Positions 45,565 to 55,872 of a stretch of DNA of 64,000 nucleotides are shown piece by piece. The notes beneath the pieces were generated by a model, which did not search any database, was not told the origin of the DNA, and saw only the letters and a program-made list of their open reading frames with translations. Each line of letters begins with the position of its first letter. The stretch's first letter is position 1. Source of the DNA: Methanobrevibacter gottschalkii DSM 11977 (GTDB lineage: Archaea > Methanobacteriota > Methanobacteria > Methanobacteriales > Methanobacteriaceae). The stretch covers positions 62,001-126,000 of the forward strand of contig NZ_RKRG01000001.1 of NCBI RefSeq assembly GCF_003814835.1, written 5' to 3'. Made by a program: the position numbers and the translations under genes.

Positions 45565-46581
45565 ATGAAAACTGTTGCAATTAATGGTTATGGAACCATC
45601 GGTAAAAGAGTGGCTGATGCGGTAGCTGCTCAAGATGACATGAAAGTTATTGGTGTAAGTAAAACTAGACCAAACTATGAAGCAAGAACTGCAGTTGAAG
45701 AAAAAGGCTATCCTTTATACATTGGAATTCCAGAAAGAGAACAAATGTTTAAAGATGCTGAAATTGAAATATCCGGTACTGTTGAAGATATGATTCAGGA
45801 AGCAGATATAGTCGTTGACTGTACTCCCGGAACTATCGGACCACAGAATCTTGAAATGTATAAAAAGGCAGGAGTTAAAGCGATTTATCAAGGAGGAGAA
45901 GACCATGATTTAACTGGTCTTTCATTTAATGCCATGTCTAATTATGATGAATCATATGGTGCAGATTACACAAGAGTCGTATCCTGTAACACTACTGGAT
46001 TAACCCGTACATTATCTACAATTGATCCAATTGCAAATATTAAAAAAGTTAGAGCAGTAATGGTAAGAAGAGGATCTGACCCATCTGAGATTAAAAAAGG
46101 CCCGATCAATGCAATTGTACCAAATCCTCCAAAAGTACCTTCTCACCACGGCCCCGATGTAAAAACTGTTATGAAAGATATTGATGTGACAACAATGGCA
46201 TTACTCGTGCCTACCACATTAATGCACCAGCACAACATCATGGTGGAAATTAATAACGAAGTGGAAACTGAAGACATTGTTGAATCATTAGAAAAACGTT
46301 CTAGAGTAATGGTTGTTTCTGCAGAAGATGGTTTAGGATCTACTGCAGAACTAATGGAATACGCTAAAGAACTTGGAAGAAACAGAAATGATTTATATGA
46401 AATCCCAGTTTGGAGAGAATCAATAAATGTTGTAGGAAATGAATTATTCTATATGCAAGCAGTTCATCAAGAATCTGATGTTGTTCCAGAAAATATTGAT
46501 GCTATTCGTGCACTTTTAGAAATGGAAAGTGACAACGAAAAATCCATTGCAAAAACTAACAAAGCTATGGGAATATTATAA
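45565..46581 (+). CDS. gap: Type II glyceraldehyde-3-phosphate dehydrogenase
   Basis: 338 residues of the archaeal phosphorylating enzyme: nucleotide-binding [17 protein letters not shown] at the N-terminus, the catalytic cysteine in [12 protein letters not shown] near residue 140, and [12 protein letters not shown]. It acts mainly in gluconeogenesis in methanogens. Codon choice is moderately biased, as expected of an abundant enzyme. Start and length are normal. Confidence 0.95.
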   Translation: MKTVAINGYGTIGKRVADAVAAQDDMKVIGVSKTRPNYEARTAVEEKGYPLYIGIPEREQMFKDAEIEISGTVEDMIQEADIVVDCTPGTIGPQNLEMYKKAGVKAIYQGGEDHDLTGLSFNAMSNYDESYGADYTRVVSCNTTGLTRTLSTIDPIANIKKVRAVMVRRGSDPSEIKKGPINAIVPNPPKVPSHHGPDVKTVMKDIDVTTMALLVPTTLMHQHNIMVEINNEVETEDIVESLEKRSRVMVVSAEDGLGSTAELMEYAKELGRNRNDLYEIPVWRESINVVGNELFYMQAVHQESDVVPENIDAIRALLEMESDNEKSIAKTNKAMGIL

Positions 46582-46612
46582 ATTCCCTCTTTTACTATTT
46601 TTAACGATTCAA

Positions 46613-47446
46613 ATGAAACAAAAAGTGATTTTTGGACCTGCAGGAAGCCCCGTTGATTATAAAGGTGCAGCATATAAAGCTCCAAAATATATTTCAGAAG
46701 AAGGTCTTGACTCTTATGAATACCAATCACCTTATGGAGTAAGAATTGGAGAATCATCTGCAAGTACATTAAAAGAAGAATCTGAAAAACATGATGTTTT
46801 AATTTCAATGCATGCCCCATATTATATTAATCTATGTGCAAAAGAAGAATCAAAACTTGATAAAAGCATTGACCATTTAATAGCTGCCGCACGTGCAGGT
46901 GAATGGATGGGCGCCTATAGATTAGTATTCCACCCTGGCGCTTATTTAAATAGAAAACCTGAAAAAGCAATGGAAATATCACGAAATACCATCAATAGAT
47001 TATTTGAAGAACTTGAATCTGAAGGAATTGAAGAGTTTACATTTGCACCAGAAACAACAGGTAAAAGAACACAACTTGGAAATATAAGGGAAGTTGTTGA
47101 ATTATGTGCTAGCTTTGACCATTTTGAACCAACAATCGATTTTGCACATATTCATGCAAGAGGCAGAGGTTTTTTGAACAAAAAAGAAGATTATAATTGT
47201 ATTTTTTCAACAATTGAAAACCAATTAAATATTGATATCCTACATTGTCATTTTACAACCATTGAATACGGCAAAGGTGGGGAGATAAAACATCATACAT
47301 TAGATGAAAATGATTACGGGCCAAACATAGACGATTTACTCTCCAATTTAATTGATAATGGCTGGAATGCAAATATCATATGTGAAACTCCACTTAGAGA
47401 TATTGATTCACTTAAAATGAAAAAAAAATATGAAGAAATGATTTAA
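46613..47446 (+). CDS. Endonuclease IV-like AP endonuclease (TIM barrel)
   Basis: 277 residues from the ATG of MKQKVIFGPAGSP; a longer frame would overlap the GAPDH gene. The metal-binding strands of the Nfo fold are present: FHPGAY, FAPETTGK, TIDFAHIHARG and LHCHFT. It should cut DNA at abasic sites in base-excision repair, though some members of this TIM-barrel group have other substrates. Its end overlaps the convergent zinc-ribbon gene by 4 bp. Confidence 0.85.
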   Translation: MKQKVIFGPAGSPVDYKGAAYKAPKYISEEGLDSYEYQSPYGVRIGESSASTLKEESEKHDVLISMHAPYYINLCAKEESKLDKSIDHLIAAARAGEWMGAYRLVFHPGAYLNRKPEKAMEISRNTINRLFEELESEGIEEFTFAPETTGKRTQLGNIREVVELCASFDHFEPTIDFAHIHARGRGFLNKKEDYNCIFSTIENQLNIDILHCHFTTIEYGKGGEIKHHTLDENDYGPNIDDLLSNLIDNGWNANIICETPLRDIDSLKMKKKYEEMI

Positions 47447-47952
47447 TAATCTTTTACAGAATCTATTAAATCATCCATATCCTCAAAAAGATTATTTATA
47501 TCCCCTGTATCTTGCTTATTAGAACTTAAATGAATAACCATTTCATCAATTAAATCATTCATCTTATCAACAAATGTTTGTAATGTTCTGATTTTATTGT
47601 CAATTTCATGCTCAATAAAATCTTTAGTTCCATCATATACTTCAATCATCCTTTTTGCAACATCCAATTGATTATTAAATAACCCATTAGATTTATTGAT
47701 GGAAGATAAAAATTTATTATAAGACATGTGGGCAGGATCGAAGAGTTTATTGACTAATTCCTTTGCCCTTTCTTGTTTAGCATCATATTCCTGCTCAATA
47801 TCATATAATAAGTCATAATATCTGGAAACAATCTCATAAGTTGGTTCAGCATGAACAACTTCTTTTCCACATTTAGTGCAAAAGTGTTGACCGAAATCTA
47901 GTTTAGCCCCACAATAAATACAAAAATGATTATGATTATCGTTAATAGTCAT
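47443..47952 (-). CDS. Zinc-ribbon protein with long helical region
   Basis: 169 residues. A zinc ribbon (CIYCG...CTKCG) occupies residues about 11-30. The rest is predicted helical and charged (YYDLLYDIEQEYDAKQERAKEL, in part; then FVDKMNDLIDEMVIHL). No membrane span. Such zinc-ribbon plus coiled-coil proteins are common in Methanobrevibacter and uncharacterised. It lies 35 bp after the metallophosphoesterase gene in the same direction. Confidence 0.6.
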   Translation of the reverse strand: MTINDNHNHFCIYCGAKLDFGQHFCTKCGKEVVHAEPTYEIVSRYYDLLYDIEQEYDAKQERAKELVNKLFDPAHMSYNKFLSSINKSNGLFNNQLDVAKRMIEVYDGTKDFIEHEIDNKIRTLQTFVDKMNDLIDEMVIHLSSNKQDTGDINNLFEDMDDLIDSVKDY

Positions 47953-47987
47953 ACACTTATTATTTTAACATTACCTTTTAATAAATA

Positions 47988-49055
47988 CTATGCTTTTTTC
48001 AATTTTAAAATAACAATTTCTGAATCAGTTCCCCATCTCATTGGAGTATCCATTGAACCTACACCAGTTGTAACATGCAAATATTTTCCTAAATTATTTT
48101 TAAATAATCCCTTATTATATTTGAATAATATATTTGCAAACCAAATAGCTGGATAAAATTGTCCGCCATGTGTATGGCCTGAAAGTTGAATATCAAATCC
48201 TAACTTAGAAAATTCATCCCAATAATAAGGAACATGATAATTTATAATATTGATTAAATTCGGATTTATCCAACTTTCATCAATTTTTGGAACACACCTA
48301 TCTTCAAAACTAAATGTTAAACCAAAAATACTTAAATCACCAAATTCCTTTTTTTCATTATCTAAAACAATAATTCCAGCGTTTTTACAAGCATTTATAA
48401 CATTATCAATACCTGGATAGAAATCATGATTTCCAGGAGTGAAAATTATTGGCATATCAACATCTTTAAATGCCAAGAAATCATCAGTTCCAACAGCAGA
48501 AGAACCATCTGCTAAATCACCAGAAATAATAGCTAACTCACATGTATCTTCAAGTTCTTTTAACTTATTGACCAATAAATTGATAATTTTTTTATGACGT
48601 ACAGATCCAAAATGAACATCAGATAAATGAACAATATTAATATCTCTTGATAAATTATTTAATTCCAATATTTTCTCATTAATAACTAATTTATGAGATT
48701 TATAAAAATTATAAATACCTAAAAACGGCACAATCAAAACCAAATCAACTATTATCTCAAAAGGCAATATTACAAACATCTTAATTAAATAAATAAACAT
48801 GAGATCAAATAAAAACATTAGCGACATCCACATCCATACACCTCCAATTGTTGTCAGAAATCGCCCTGCAACAGTTGATTTTTTAGATTCAAAAAACATT
48901 GGCATACAATGCAATAACCCAACGATTATTGCAATAATAATTAGATAGCCATCATCAAGCCCACCAAACAGCAATAATAAATATTTTAGTAAAAAGAACT
49001 GAAATATCATATAAAAAGGAGTCATGATTAATATTCTTCTAGTTCTAAAACTCAT
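47988..49055 (-). CDS. Membrane-bound metallophosphoesterase
   Basis: 355 residues. About four membrane spans cover residues 10-130, followed by a calcineurin-type phosphoesterase with all motifs: LSDVHFGS, SGDLADG, TPGNHDFYPG, NYHVP and SGHTHGGQ. It resembles bacterial YkuE/YaeI-like enzymes. The catalytic part would face the cytoplasm or outside depending on topology. It could act on lipid-linked phosphates; the substrate is unknown. Confidence 0.83.
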   Translation of the reverse strand: MSFRTRRILIMTPFYMIFQFFLLKYLLLLFGGLDDGYLIIIAIIVGLLHCMPMFFESKKSTVAGRFLTTIGGVWMWMSLMFLFDLMFIYLIKMFVILPFEIIVDLVLIVPFLGIYNFYKSHKLVINEKILELNNLSRDINIVHLSDVHFGSVRHKKIINLLVNKLKELEDTCELAIISGDLADGSSAVGTDDFLAFKDVDMPIIFTPGNHDFYPGIDNVINACKNAGIIVLDNEKKEFGDLSIFGLTFSFEDRCVPKIDESWINPNLINIINYHVPYYWDEFSKLGFDIQLSGHTHGGQFYPAIWFANILFKYNKGLFKNNLGKYLHVTTGVGSMDTPMRWGTDSEIVILKLKKA

Positions 49056-49146
49056 AATTTAAACACCTAAATGTATTATATCCCATCAAATATTTAAATA
49101 ATTAAAACAAATGTTAGACATATAAAAAATACAGGAGGTGGGTGAT

Positions 49147-50271
49147 TTGAAAAATGATAACAAAAAAGCAGAAATTAAGACAACTAATCAAAAACAAAAA
49201 TTGAAAAAAGCTGAAAGTAAAGAATGTGCTGAATGTGTCATTTTAAAACCTGTTGGATATCCATTTGAATTTAATTTAATGGATGAACATATTGAAATTA
49301 CCAACAAAAAGCTATTTGAAGAATATGCTCGTGAACAATGGTTAGGATTAGTTGTAAAAGAAAACTCACATTTATTTGATCAAAAGATAATTCCTGATTA
49401 TGGTTTTGAAGTCATAAAAGCAAAGCCTAATAACTCAATAATCTCTGAAACAACTAGAATCCAACTAATTACCAGCGATTTAGAAAATAAAAATGACAAA
49501 CTTACATTTAAATCAAACATATCTATTTCGGATATTGTTGGACAAACAAATGCTAAAAATAAAGTTAAAGTTATAATGAAATATTTAGAACATCCTGGAA
49601 AATTTGGACCCTGGGCACCTAAAAACATACTGTTTTACGGACTTCCAGGTACCGGTAAAACCATGCTCGTTAAAGCTCTTGCTAACGAACTTGAAGTTCC
49701 TTTGTATTTAATTAAAGCAACATCATTAATTGGAGATCATGTTGGTGATGGTGCATCTAAAATCCATGATTTATTCAAAAAAGCTAGTGAAAATTCACCA
49801 TCCATAATTTTTATAGATGAAATGGATGCAGTTGCTCTTCATAGATCATTTCAATCCTTAAGAGGAGATGTTTCAGAAATTGTAAACTCTTTTTTAACTG
49901 AAATGGATGGAATAAGTGAAAACGAACATGTAATAACCATTGGTGCCACTAATAGCCCTAATAGTTTAGATTATGCTATTAGAAGTAGATTTGAAGAAGA
50001 AATTGAATTTAAATTACCTGACGATGAAGAAAGATTAACAATTCTGAAAAATAACTTAAAAAGCATGCCATTAGATTATGAACTTGATTTGGAAAAAATT
50101 GTTAAACTTACTAAAGGATTATCTGGAAGAGACATAAAAGAAAAAATATTAAAAACAGCTCTTCATAATGCAATCGCTAATGATTCCGACTCAATCACAA
50201 TGAAAAATATTGATTACTCAATTGAATCTAGTAAAATTAAAAATAAAGATATTAAAGGAATGTTTGAGTAA
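49147..50271 (+). CDS. AAA+ ATPase, Cdc48/PAN-related
   Basis: 374 residues. The start is TTG at 49147: the perfect GGAGGTG at 49134-49140 is 6 bp ahead, and a GTG at 49138 would lie inside that site. The N-terminal ~120 residues are basic then globular and unfamiliar. The AAA module has GLPGTGKTMLVKAL (Walker A), IIFIDEMDAVALHR (Walker B), the sensor IGATNSP and an arginine finger region RSRFEEE. It is a single-module ATPase, shorter than Cdc48. It may remodel proteins; partner unknown. Confidence 0.8.
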   Translation: MKNDNKKAEIKTTNQKQKLKKAESKECAECVILKPVGYPFEFNLMDEHIEITNKKLFEEYAREQWLGLVVKENSHLFDQKIIPDYGFEVIKAKPNNSIISETTRIQLITSDLENKNDKLTFKSNISISDIVGQTNAKNKVKVIMKYLEHPGKFGPWAPKNILFYGLPGTGKTMLVKALANELEVPLYLIKATSLIGDHVGDGASKIHDLFKKASENSPSIIFIDEMDAVALHRSFQSLRGDVSEIVNSFLTEMDGISENEHVITIGATNSPNSLDYAIRSRFEEEIEFKLPDDEERLTILKNNLKSMPLDYELDLEKIVKLTKGLSGRDIKEKILKTALHNAIANDSDSITMKNIDYSIESSKIKNKDIKGMFE

Positions 50272-50286
50272 TATACACATCCCAAT

Positions 50287-51477
50287 TTAATTAAAAATAT
50301 ATTCACAAGCTGCAAGTATATCCTCATTTTCATCTTTAGCAGCTTTTTTAACTTTTTTGGAAATATCATAAAATATTTTATTAACAATAGAATTTGTTAA
50401 ATTATCCAATATTTTTACACTACCATCTACAGCTAACTTAACATTAGCTTTTTGAGTTTCACGTTGTCTTATATCCTCCATAGATGCCCTTAAATTACCA
50501 AGTAATTTATCAAATTCCATTATCTTAAAGGATTCTTTAAGTAAAATGAATTCTTCATTGATGATAGATTCCGCTTCAACAAATTCCTTCCTTCTAAGAT
50601 TAGTATTGATTTCAGCAATTTCTCTTAAATCATCAATGTTAAATGATTTGACACCTAATTCACAAACATCTTCAGATATATCGCGAGGATTAGCGATATC
50701 AACCATCATTAATGTTTCATAATTCCTACCGCATTTTAAAAGACGATCTTTAGTAATTACTGGATGTGGAGCACTTGTTGCACTAATAACCAAATCAGCA
50801 GTAGTTAAATATTTTTCCAAATCATTGAATAAAATAGCTTCCCCACCCAAATCTTCAGCAAGATTAACCGCAACATAATAAGTCCTATTTGCAACAAAAA
50901 TAGCTTTTAAATCTTTTTCAGCAAGAGCTTTAGCAACCAGTTTACCCATTTTTCCTGCCCCAATTACCAAAACTGATTTGTCCACTAAAGAACCTATATG
51001 TTTTTCAGCCAAATCAATTGCTGCTGATCCAATAGAAACAGAACCTTTATTAATTCTAGTTTTATTTCTAACAACTTGACCAACATGAATAGCTTTTGTA
51101 AATATTGTGTCTAAAACTTTACCGCAGTGGTGATTTTTAATAGCATTGTTTTTTGCATCCTTCACCTGACCTAAAATCTGATCCTCACCAATAATCATAG
51201 ATTCCAGACCAGAAGTCAAACGTAATAAATGCATAACAGCTGATTGACCATAATCAATTACAATACTCACATTTTCATGTGACAATAACTCATCATCTTC
51301 AGGAATATTGTTATTATGAATATAATATTCTTTCCTATTACATGTACTGATTTCTATATATTCCCCAATAGAATATTTTTCTTGTAACTCTGCAAATAAA
51401 TCATCAATGTCTTTTGCAATAACCTCCATTGACTGAATATCCGCAATCTTATGATCAACTCTTAAATTTAGTATCAA
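50287..51477 (-). CDS. hemA: Glutamyl-tRNA reductase
   Basis: 396 residues. The catalytic cysteine sits in EISTCNRKEYYIH near residue 48. ESMIIGEDQILGQVKDA and the NADPH site VLVIGAGKMGKLVAKAL follow, and the C-terminal dimerisation helices close the protein. It begins tetrapyrrole synthesis (5-aminolevulinate), needed for F430 and B12. It overlaps the upstream Met8-like gene by 4 bp (ATGA), so the two are coupled. Confidence 0.96.
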   Translation of the reverse strand: MILNLRVDHKIADIQSMEVIAKDIDDLFAELQEKYSIGEYIEISTCNRKEYYIHNNNIPEDDELLSHENVSIVIDYGQSAVMHLLRLTSGLESMIIGEDQILGQVKDAKNNAIKNHHCGKVLDTIFTKAIHVGQVVRNKTRINKGSVSIGSAAIDLAEKHIGSLVDKSVLVIGAGKMGKLVAKALAEKDLKAIFVANRTYYVAVNLAEDLGGEAILFNDLEKYLTTADLVISATSAPHPVITKDRLLKCGRNYETLMMVDIANPRDISEDVCELGVKSFNIDDLREIAEINTNLRRKEFVEAESIINEEFILLKESFKIMEFDKLLGNLRASMEDIRQRETQKANVKLAVDGSVKILDNLTNSIVNKIFYDISKKVKKAAKDENEDILAACEYIFN

Positions 51478-52094
51478 ATTAATCCCCTTATTAAATTATC
51501 AATATACAATTTAGCTTCATCAATCTTTCTATTTTTAATCAAAACATTAACTTTTTCATCTTCAAAAATTTCATAAAGATACTTTTTTCTATCTTTTTGA
51601 TTTTCAACAAGTTTCTTTAAGTTTTTGCGAGCATAATCCTGAAGTTCGATTTCCAAAATATCTTCTTCAGTGATTATTGATTGTATCTTCTTTCTAAGTT
51701 GGCGAGCCATTAATGGACTTTTACCTCCTGTAAAAATAGAAATCTCAATTTCACCAATATTAAAACTTGTTGGAACAATTACATTCCCTTCTTGTGGAAA
51801 ATCTGCACGATTAATAAGTTTATTTTTAGCAATTCCACTAACATAATCAGATAACTCCCTATCACCACTAGCTATAACAACCAAATCAGACCAATCAATT
51901 AAATCATCAACATCACTAACAGAGCATAAACTAGCTCCTTTATATTTCAATTCCTTAGGTAAACTATCTCCAACTAATTTAACATTAGCCCCATGATCTA
52001 AAAATTTATTTGCTCGCCTAGTTGCAACTTCGCCAGTACCTAAAATAAAAACATTAAAATCAAATGTTTTTAAGTAAAGAGATGTCCAGTCCAT
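51474..52094 (-). CDS. Precorrin-2 dehydrogenase (Met8/CysG-N type)
   Basis: 206 residues from the ATG of MDWTSLYLK, one base after the preceding stop codon. A Rossmann domain (VFILGTGEVATRRANKFLDHG) leads to SPLMARQLRKKI, typical of siroheme synthase N-terminal domains. It oxidises precorrin-2 to sirohydrochlorin, the precursor of F430 and, in the anaerobic route, B12. Chelatase activity of the Met8 type is possible but not readable from the sequence. Confidence 0.88.
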   Translation of the reverse strand: MDWTSLYLKTFDFNVFILGTGEVATRRANKFLDHGANVKLVGDSLPKELKYKGASLCSVSDVDDLIDWSDLVVIASGDRELSDYVSGIAKNKLINRADFPQEGNVIVPTSFNIGEIEISIFTGGKSPLMARQLRKKIQSIITEEDILEIELQDYARKNLKKLVENQKDRKKYLYEIFEDEKVNVLIKNRKIDEAKLYIDNLIRGLI

Positions 52095-52095
52095 T

Positions 52096-52578
52096 TTAAT
52101 CAGAATTCTCAAGAGATCTTGCATGTAAAACTTTTACAGCCGCCCTTAAATCATCATTACATTCATTTAAAATATTCATAGCTTCAAGTTTTGTAACATT
52201 AAATGTTTCAGCCAATGCTTCGGCTTTTTCATCAGGATCTGGTTTTTTAACACCTACCAACCGTTCAGATAATTCTTTTTTTAAGTCCAAATATTCATCA
52301 TGACTCATTCCCATATTTTTTAAAGTCATGTCTCTTAATGGGCAGGGTTTGGATGGTTTGCAACACCATACAAGTGATCCGAAACAAGTTCCTGCTCCCT
52401 CACCTAACCTGGTTTCTTTAGCAAATTGAGTTTTAATTTCAATATATTCCTTAGGAGTTAAATTAACTTCCTGCAATGCATTTAAAATTGGGCATGGTTT
52501 AACTGGAGGACAACAAAAAGCAAGCCCCCTAATGTCTCCTCCCCTACAAATATGAGATGGTGCATCTTCCCAAGTCAT
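52096..52578 (-). CDS. Methanogenesis marker 9 protein
   Basis: 160 residues from the ATG of MTWEDAPSH, behind TTGGAGG. Two similar Cys-rich units lie in the first 85 residues: [20 protein letters not shown] and [19 protein letters not shown]. The first is the hallmark of the marker-9 domain found in methanogens. The last ~45 residues look like a UBA-type helical domain ([21 protein letters not shown], in part). Grouping with precorrin-2 dehydrogenase and hemA suggests a link to tetrapyrroles or F430; the activity is unknown. Confidence 0.85.
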   Translation of the reverse strand: MTWEDAPSHICRGGDIRGLAFCCPPVKPCPILNALQEVNLTPKEYIEIKTQFAKETRLGEGAGTCFGSLVWCCKPSKPCPLRDMTLKNMGMSHDEYLDLKKELSERLVGVKKPDPDEKAEALAETFNVTKLEAMNILNECNDDLRAAVKVLHARSLENSD

Positions 52579-52749
52579 AATAAACCTCCAAAAAATCATT
52601 CATCATTGTAAATAATCATTAAAAATAATTATAAAATAATAATATAATTTATTTTAACTAAGAATATATAATCTTTTTTATAAAAGAAATATATTTTTAA
52701 CAATGATTAAATTTTAATATTCCCATTACAAATTTAAATATAGATTTTT

Positions 52750-53436
52750 ATGAAAGAAAAATTAATAGTCGAAGACATAACCATCACATTAGAGAGAAAA
52801 AATATTAAAAATATGTATCTTCGAGTCCTACCTCCAAAAGGTGATGTAAAACTATCTGTCCCATTATTTTTACCAAATAATGAAGTAATTATGTTTATCA
52901 AATCTCGAAAAAATTGGATTTTAAAAAAACAAGAATTTATTTTAAATAATAATATTCAACCTCCTTTAAAATTTATTAGTGGTGAAAAACATCAATTATG
53001 GGGCAGAGAATACACACTACAATTAATTAAAAATGACAACATAGAACATGTTCTAATTGATGAAGACACCAGTATTATGTACTTGCCACTACCTAAAAAA
53101 AGTACAATAAAGGCAAGAGAGGAAATATTAATTGATTTTTATAGAAAAGAACTTCAGAATGCAATACCTCAAGTGTTAGAAAAATGTAGTCTCATTGTTG
53201 GACAAAAACCATCCGAAGTTAAAGTTAGGAAAATGAAAAATTGGGGAAATTGTAGACAAGATAGAAGAATAACCTTAAATTTAAATTTAGCAAAAAAAGA
53301 CCCAAAATGCCTAGAATATGTAATGATACATGAATTATGTCATTTAATAGAATTCAATCACGGTGAAAAATTTAAAAAATTAATAGACAAATTCTGTCCG
53401 GACTGGAAAAAAATAAAAAAAGAATTGAATGAATAA
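52750..53436 (+). CDS. YgjP/SprT-like zinc metallopeptidase (DUF45)
   Basis: 228 residues. The N-terminal strands ITITLERKNIKNMYLRVLPP are typical, then KVRKMKNWGNC (the MK.RWGSC family motif, here NWGNC). The zinc site is MIHELCHLIEFNHGEKF (HExxH plus a later His), ending CPDWKKIKKEL. Bacterial YgjP and family members are often tied to restriction or repair islands, but here it stands alone. Substrate unknown. Confidence 0.87.
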   Translation: MKEKLIVEDITITLERKNIKNMYLRVLPPKGDVKLSVPLFLPNNEVIMFIKSRKNWILKKQEFILNNNIQPPLKFISGEKHQLWGREYTLQLIKNDNIEHVLIDEDTSIMYLPLPKKSTIKAREEILIDFYRKELQNAIPQVLEKCSLIVGQKPSEVKVRKMKNWGNCRQDRRITLNLNLAKKDPKCLEYVMIHELCHLIEFNHGEKFKKLIDKFCPDWKKIKKELNE

Positions 53437-53441
53437 GAAAA

Positions 53442-55043
53442 TTATCTATTTTCTTTAAGCATATCCTCTTTTTCATCAGCAGTCAATTTATCAACTATTT
53501 CTTCAGGAGTACCAATATCCAAAAGTTTACCTCCTCTCATTAAAGCAGCCCTATCACAGACATCTAAAACAAAATCCATATCGTGAGAAATGATAATGAA
53601 TGTTTGTTCTAATTCAGTACGTGCTTTTAGAATTGAATCTGATACAATGACACGAGTAATTGGATCCATAGTACCTGTCGGTTCATCTAAAACAATTAAA
53701 TTAGGTTCTTTAATTAAAACCTGAGCTAAAGCAACCCTATGCTTTTCACCTACACTCAATTGATCAGGATATTTATCAAGAATGCTTGCAGCGACATCAT
53801 CTGCAAAACCTACAGTAGTCAATGCATGAATAGCTTTGATTTTACCAAATTCTGCAGGTAAATTTAAACTGATTGCATCGGTCAAGTTACCAAGAACAGT
53901 CCTATGAGGATATAAAGAATATTCTTGATGTAATAAACCAATATAAGGCATGATACGACCACGGTTAAGAGGTCCAACTTTAGTCATGTCAATCCATTCA
54001 TCACCAAGTTTAATTTGAATATTACCACTGCTTGGTTCAGTTAATCCCATTAACATTCTAGTTGTAGTGGTTTTTCCAGAACCACTTAAGCCCACAATAC
54101 CAAAAATTTCTTCTTTATTGATATTTAAACTCACACCATCTACTGCTTTAACAACCCCACGTTCAATAGAGTAATAATGCTTCTTAACATCTTCAAGAAC
54201 AACTTCTGGTTCTCCAAATTCAGGAATTTCTGGTTTTTCAGGAATAGGGATTGTAGCTACAAATTCATTTACCACTTTCTCCGGTTCGCCTTCCTCTTTG
54301 ATTTGACCCTCTTCCAACCAGATTACACTATCTGCTAATTCAATCATTACTTCTGGCCAATGAGAAGTGATTAACATGGTGATTCCTTTATCTTTAACGC
54401 CTTCTTTCAAGGTATTATGAAGTTTAATTGCAGTTTGAGGATCTAAAGTTCCTGTAGGTTCATCAGCTAAAAACATCATTGGAGACTTAGCTAATTGCCT
54501 TGCAAGTACGACTCTTTGTTTTTCCCCTCCACTTAAATCACGAGCGATATGAGTAATCCTATGATTCATTTGAACCATTTCTAATAATTCCAATGCTTCG
54601 TAGATTTTCTCATCATAATCTTTGCCCTCGGGCATTGCCCTCATTACATTTTCAATTACAGTTTCTTCATCATATAATGCAAAGTTACGTTGTAACATGA
54701 TGGAAATTCTTCTTTTAATACTTGCAAATAATTTTCTCTCAGAATTAAAGAAATCTACTTCTTTCGCTTCTAAAGTAGCTCCACAACTACATTTTTCACC
54801 AACATGAGATGGTGAATCTACTGCTAAACAATCAGGACAAACTGCTACATTAACTAATATTTGACCTGCATCAGGTTTATAGTCTGATGTACCTCTAAGC
54901 ATATTAATTAAAACAGACTTTCCACTTCCACTACGACCTAAAATACCTAAGGTTTCCCCTTCATTAATTTTCAAATTTATATTTTTAAGAACATCAACAC
55001 CATCAAAAGTTTTAGTAATATTTTTAAGTGTTATAAAATCCAT
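53442..55043 (-). CDS. atwA: Methyl-coenzyme M reductase activation component A2
   Basis: 533 residues with two ABC ATPase domains. The first has [13 protein letters not shown], an inserted Cys cluster (CPDC...CSCG, residues about 70-90), [15 protein letters not shown] and LADEPTG. The second has [26 protein letters not shown] and VLDEPTG. There is no membrane domain. A2 uses ATP in reductive activation of the nickel in Mcr. Its presence marks the organism as a methanogen. It lies leftward, 89 bp after the TIM-barrel gene. Confidence 0.94.
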   Translation of the reverse strand: MDFITLKNITKTFDGVDVLKNINLKINEGETLGILGRSGSGKSVLINMLRGTSDYKPDAGQILVNVAVCPDCLAVDSPSHVGEKCSCGATLEAKEVDFFNSERKLFASIKRRISIMLQRNFALYDEETVIENVMRAMPEGKDYDEKIYEALELLEMVQMNHRITHIARDLSGGEKQRVVLARQLAKSPMMFLADEPTGTLDPQTAIKLHNTLKEGVKDKGITMLITSHWPEVMIELADSVIWLEEGQIKEEGEPEKVVNEFVATIPIPEKPEIPEFGEPEVVLEDVKKHYYSIERGVVKAVDGVSLNINKEEIFGIVGLSGSGKTTTTRMLMGLTEPSSGNIQIKLGDEWIDMTKVGPLNRGRIMPYIGLLHQEYSLYPHRTVLGNLTDAISLNLPAEFGKIKAIHALTTVGFADDVAASILDKYPDQLSVGEKHRVALAQVLIKEPNLIVLDEPTGTMDPITRVIVSDSILKARTELEQTFIIISHDMDFVLDVCDRAALMRGGKLLDIGTPEEIVDKLTADEKEDMLKENR

Positions 55044-55132
55044 GAAATCACCTATTAAACTAATTTATATATTCAAGTATTAATAATACTTTCTAATAAC
55101 AATTGTTTTAAATAACAATTGTTTTAAAAAAA

Positions 55133-55864
55133 TTAAAAATCAGAGATATCAAATTCCAAATTTCCAGAAATAACTGAACGAGCTATTGAAAAACCATCAA
55201 CACCAGTGCCAATCATTTTTCTAACATTAATCTCAGAATTTACAGAATTATTTCCAATGACATTAATATCAACATCATTACAAATACTTCGTAAAAGTTC
55301 CCAATCGGCTTCAAAAACACCTTTTTTCATTGCATCAACATGCAAATAATCTGCTCCGGCATCTGCAATAATATTAGCTATTTCTAATGTATCAATACCG
55401 TCAACATTAGCCCTAATTTTAACAGAAACTTCACTATCAACATTATCAACAATTTGAGAGATGAATTTTTTTAAATCATCCCGTTTTAACATTTCCTGTC
55501 CACAACCAACATCTAAAATTTCTTTTTGACGACAATGACAATTAATTTCTACAATATCCAACTTTTTAATATTTCCAACATGAATTATCGGTTGAGGATT
55601 TGATGCACGTACATTCGCCGAAACTTTTACATTCTTATGATATTTTTTAATTAAATCCACTTCATTTTCAATATGATTAAAAATCACATCCAAAGGAAAA
55701 TCAAATTCTTTCCTTCCTCGCTGAATAATTTTTTTACTTGCTTCAATAGTTGGGGAATCTAAACTGTATCCTCCCAAAGTAGCTACATTAAATCCATAAG
55801 GAATAACTTTATTTAAAAAAGCAGCATTAGTTATACCTGCCATTGGAGCAACTACCTTAAGCAT
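55133..55864 (-). CDS. Archaeal NifR3/dihydrouridine synthase-related TIM-barrel protein
   Basis: 243 residues from the ATG of MLKVVAPMAGITNAAF, preceded by GAGGA. The start VVAPMAGITN and the later NCHCRQKEI, VSVKIRAN and GVDGFSIARSVISG recall dihydrouridine synthases. The protein is shorter, however, and lacks their RNA-binding C-terminus. This subgroup occurs in methanogens, as in the MJ0144 region next to the MJ0145 GTP cyclohydrolase, an order repeated here with arfA. It probably binds FMN; function not established. Confidence 0.78.
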   Translation of the reverse strand: MLKVVAPMAGITNAAFLNKVIPYGFNVATLGGYSLDSPTIEASKKIIQRGRKEFDFPLDVIFNHIENEVDLIKKYHKNVKVSANVRASNPQPIIHVGNIKKLDIVEINCHCRQKEILDVGCGQEMLKRDDLKKFISQIVDNVDSEVSVKIRANVDGIDTLEIANIIADAGADYLHVDAMKKGVFEADWELLRSICNDVDINVIGNNSVNSEINVRKMIGTGVDGFSIARSVISGNLEFDISDF

Positions 55865-55872
55865 AGAATTCC

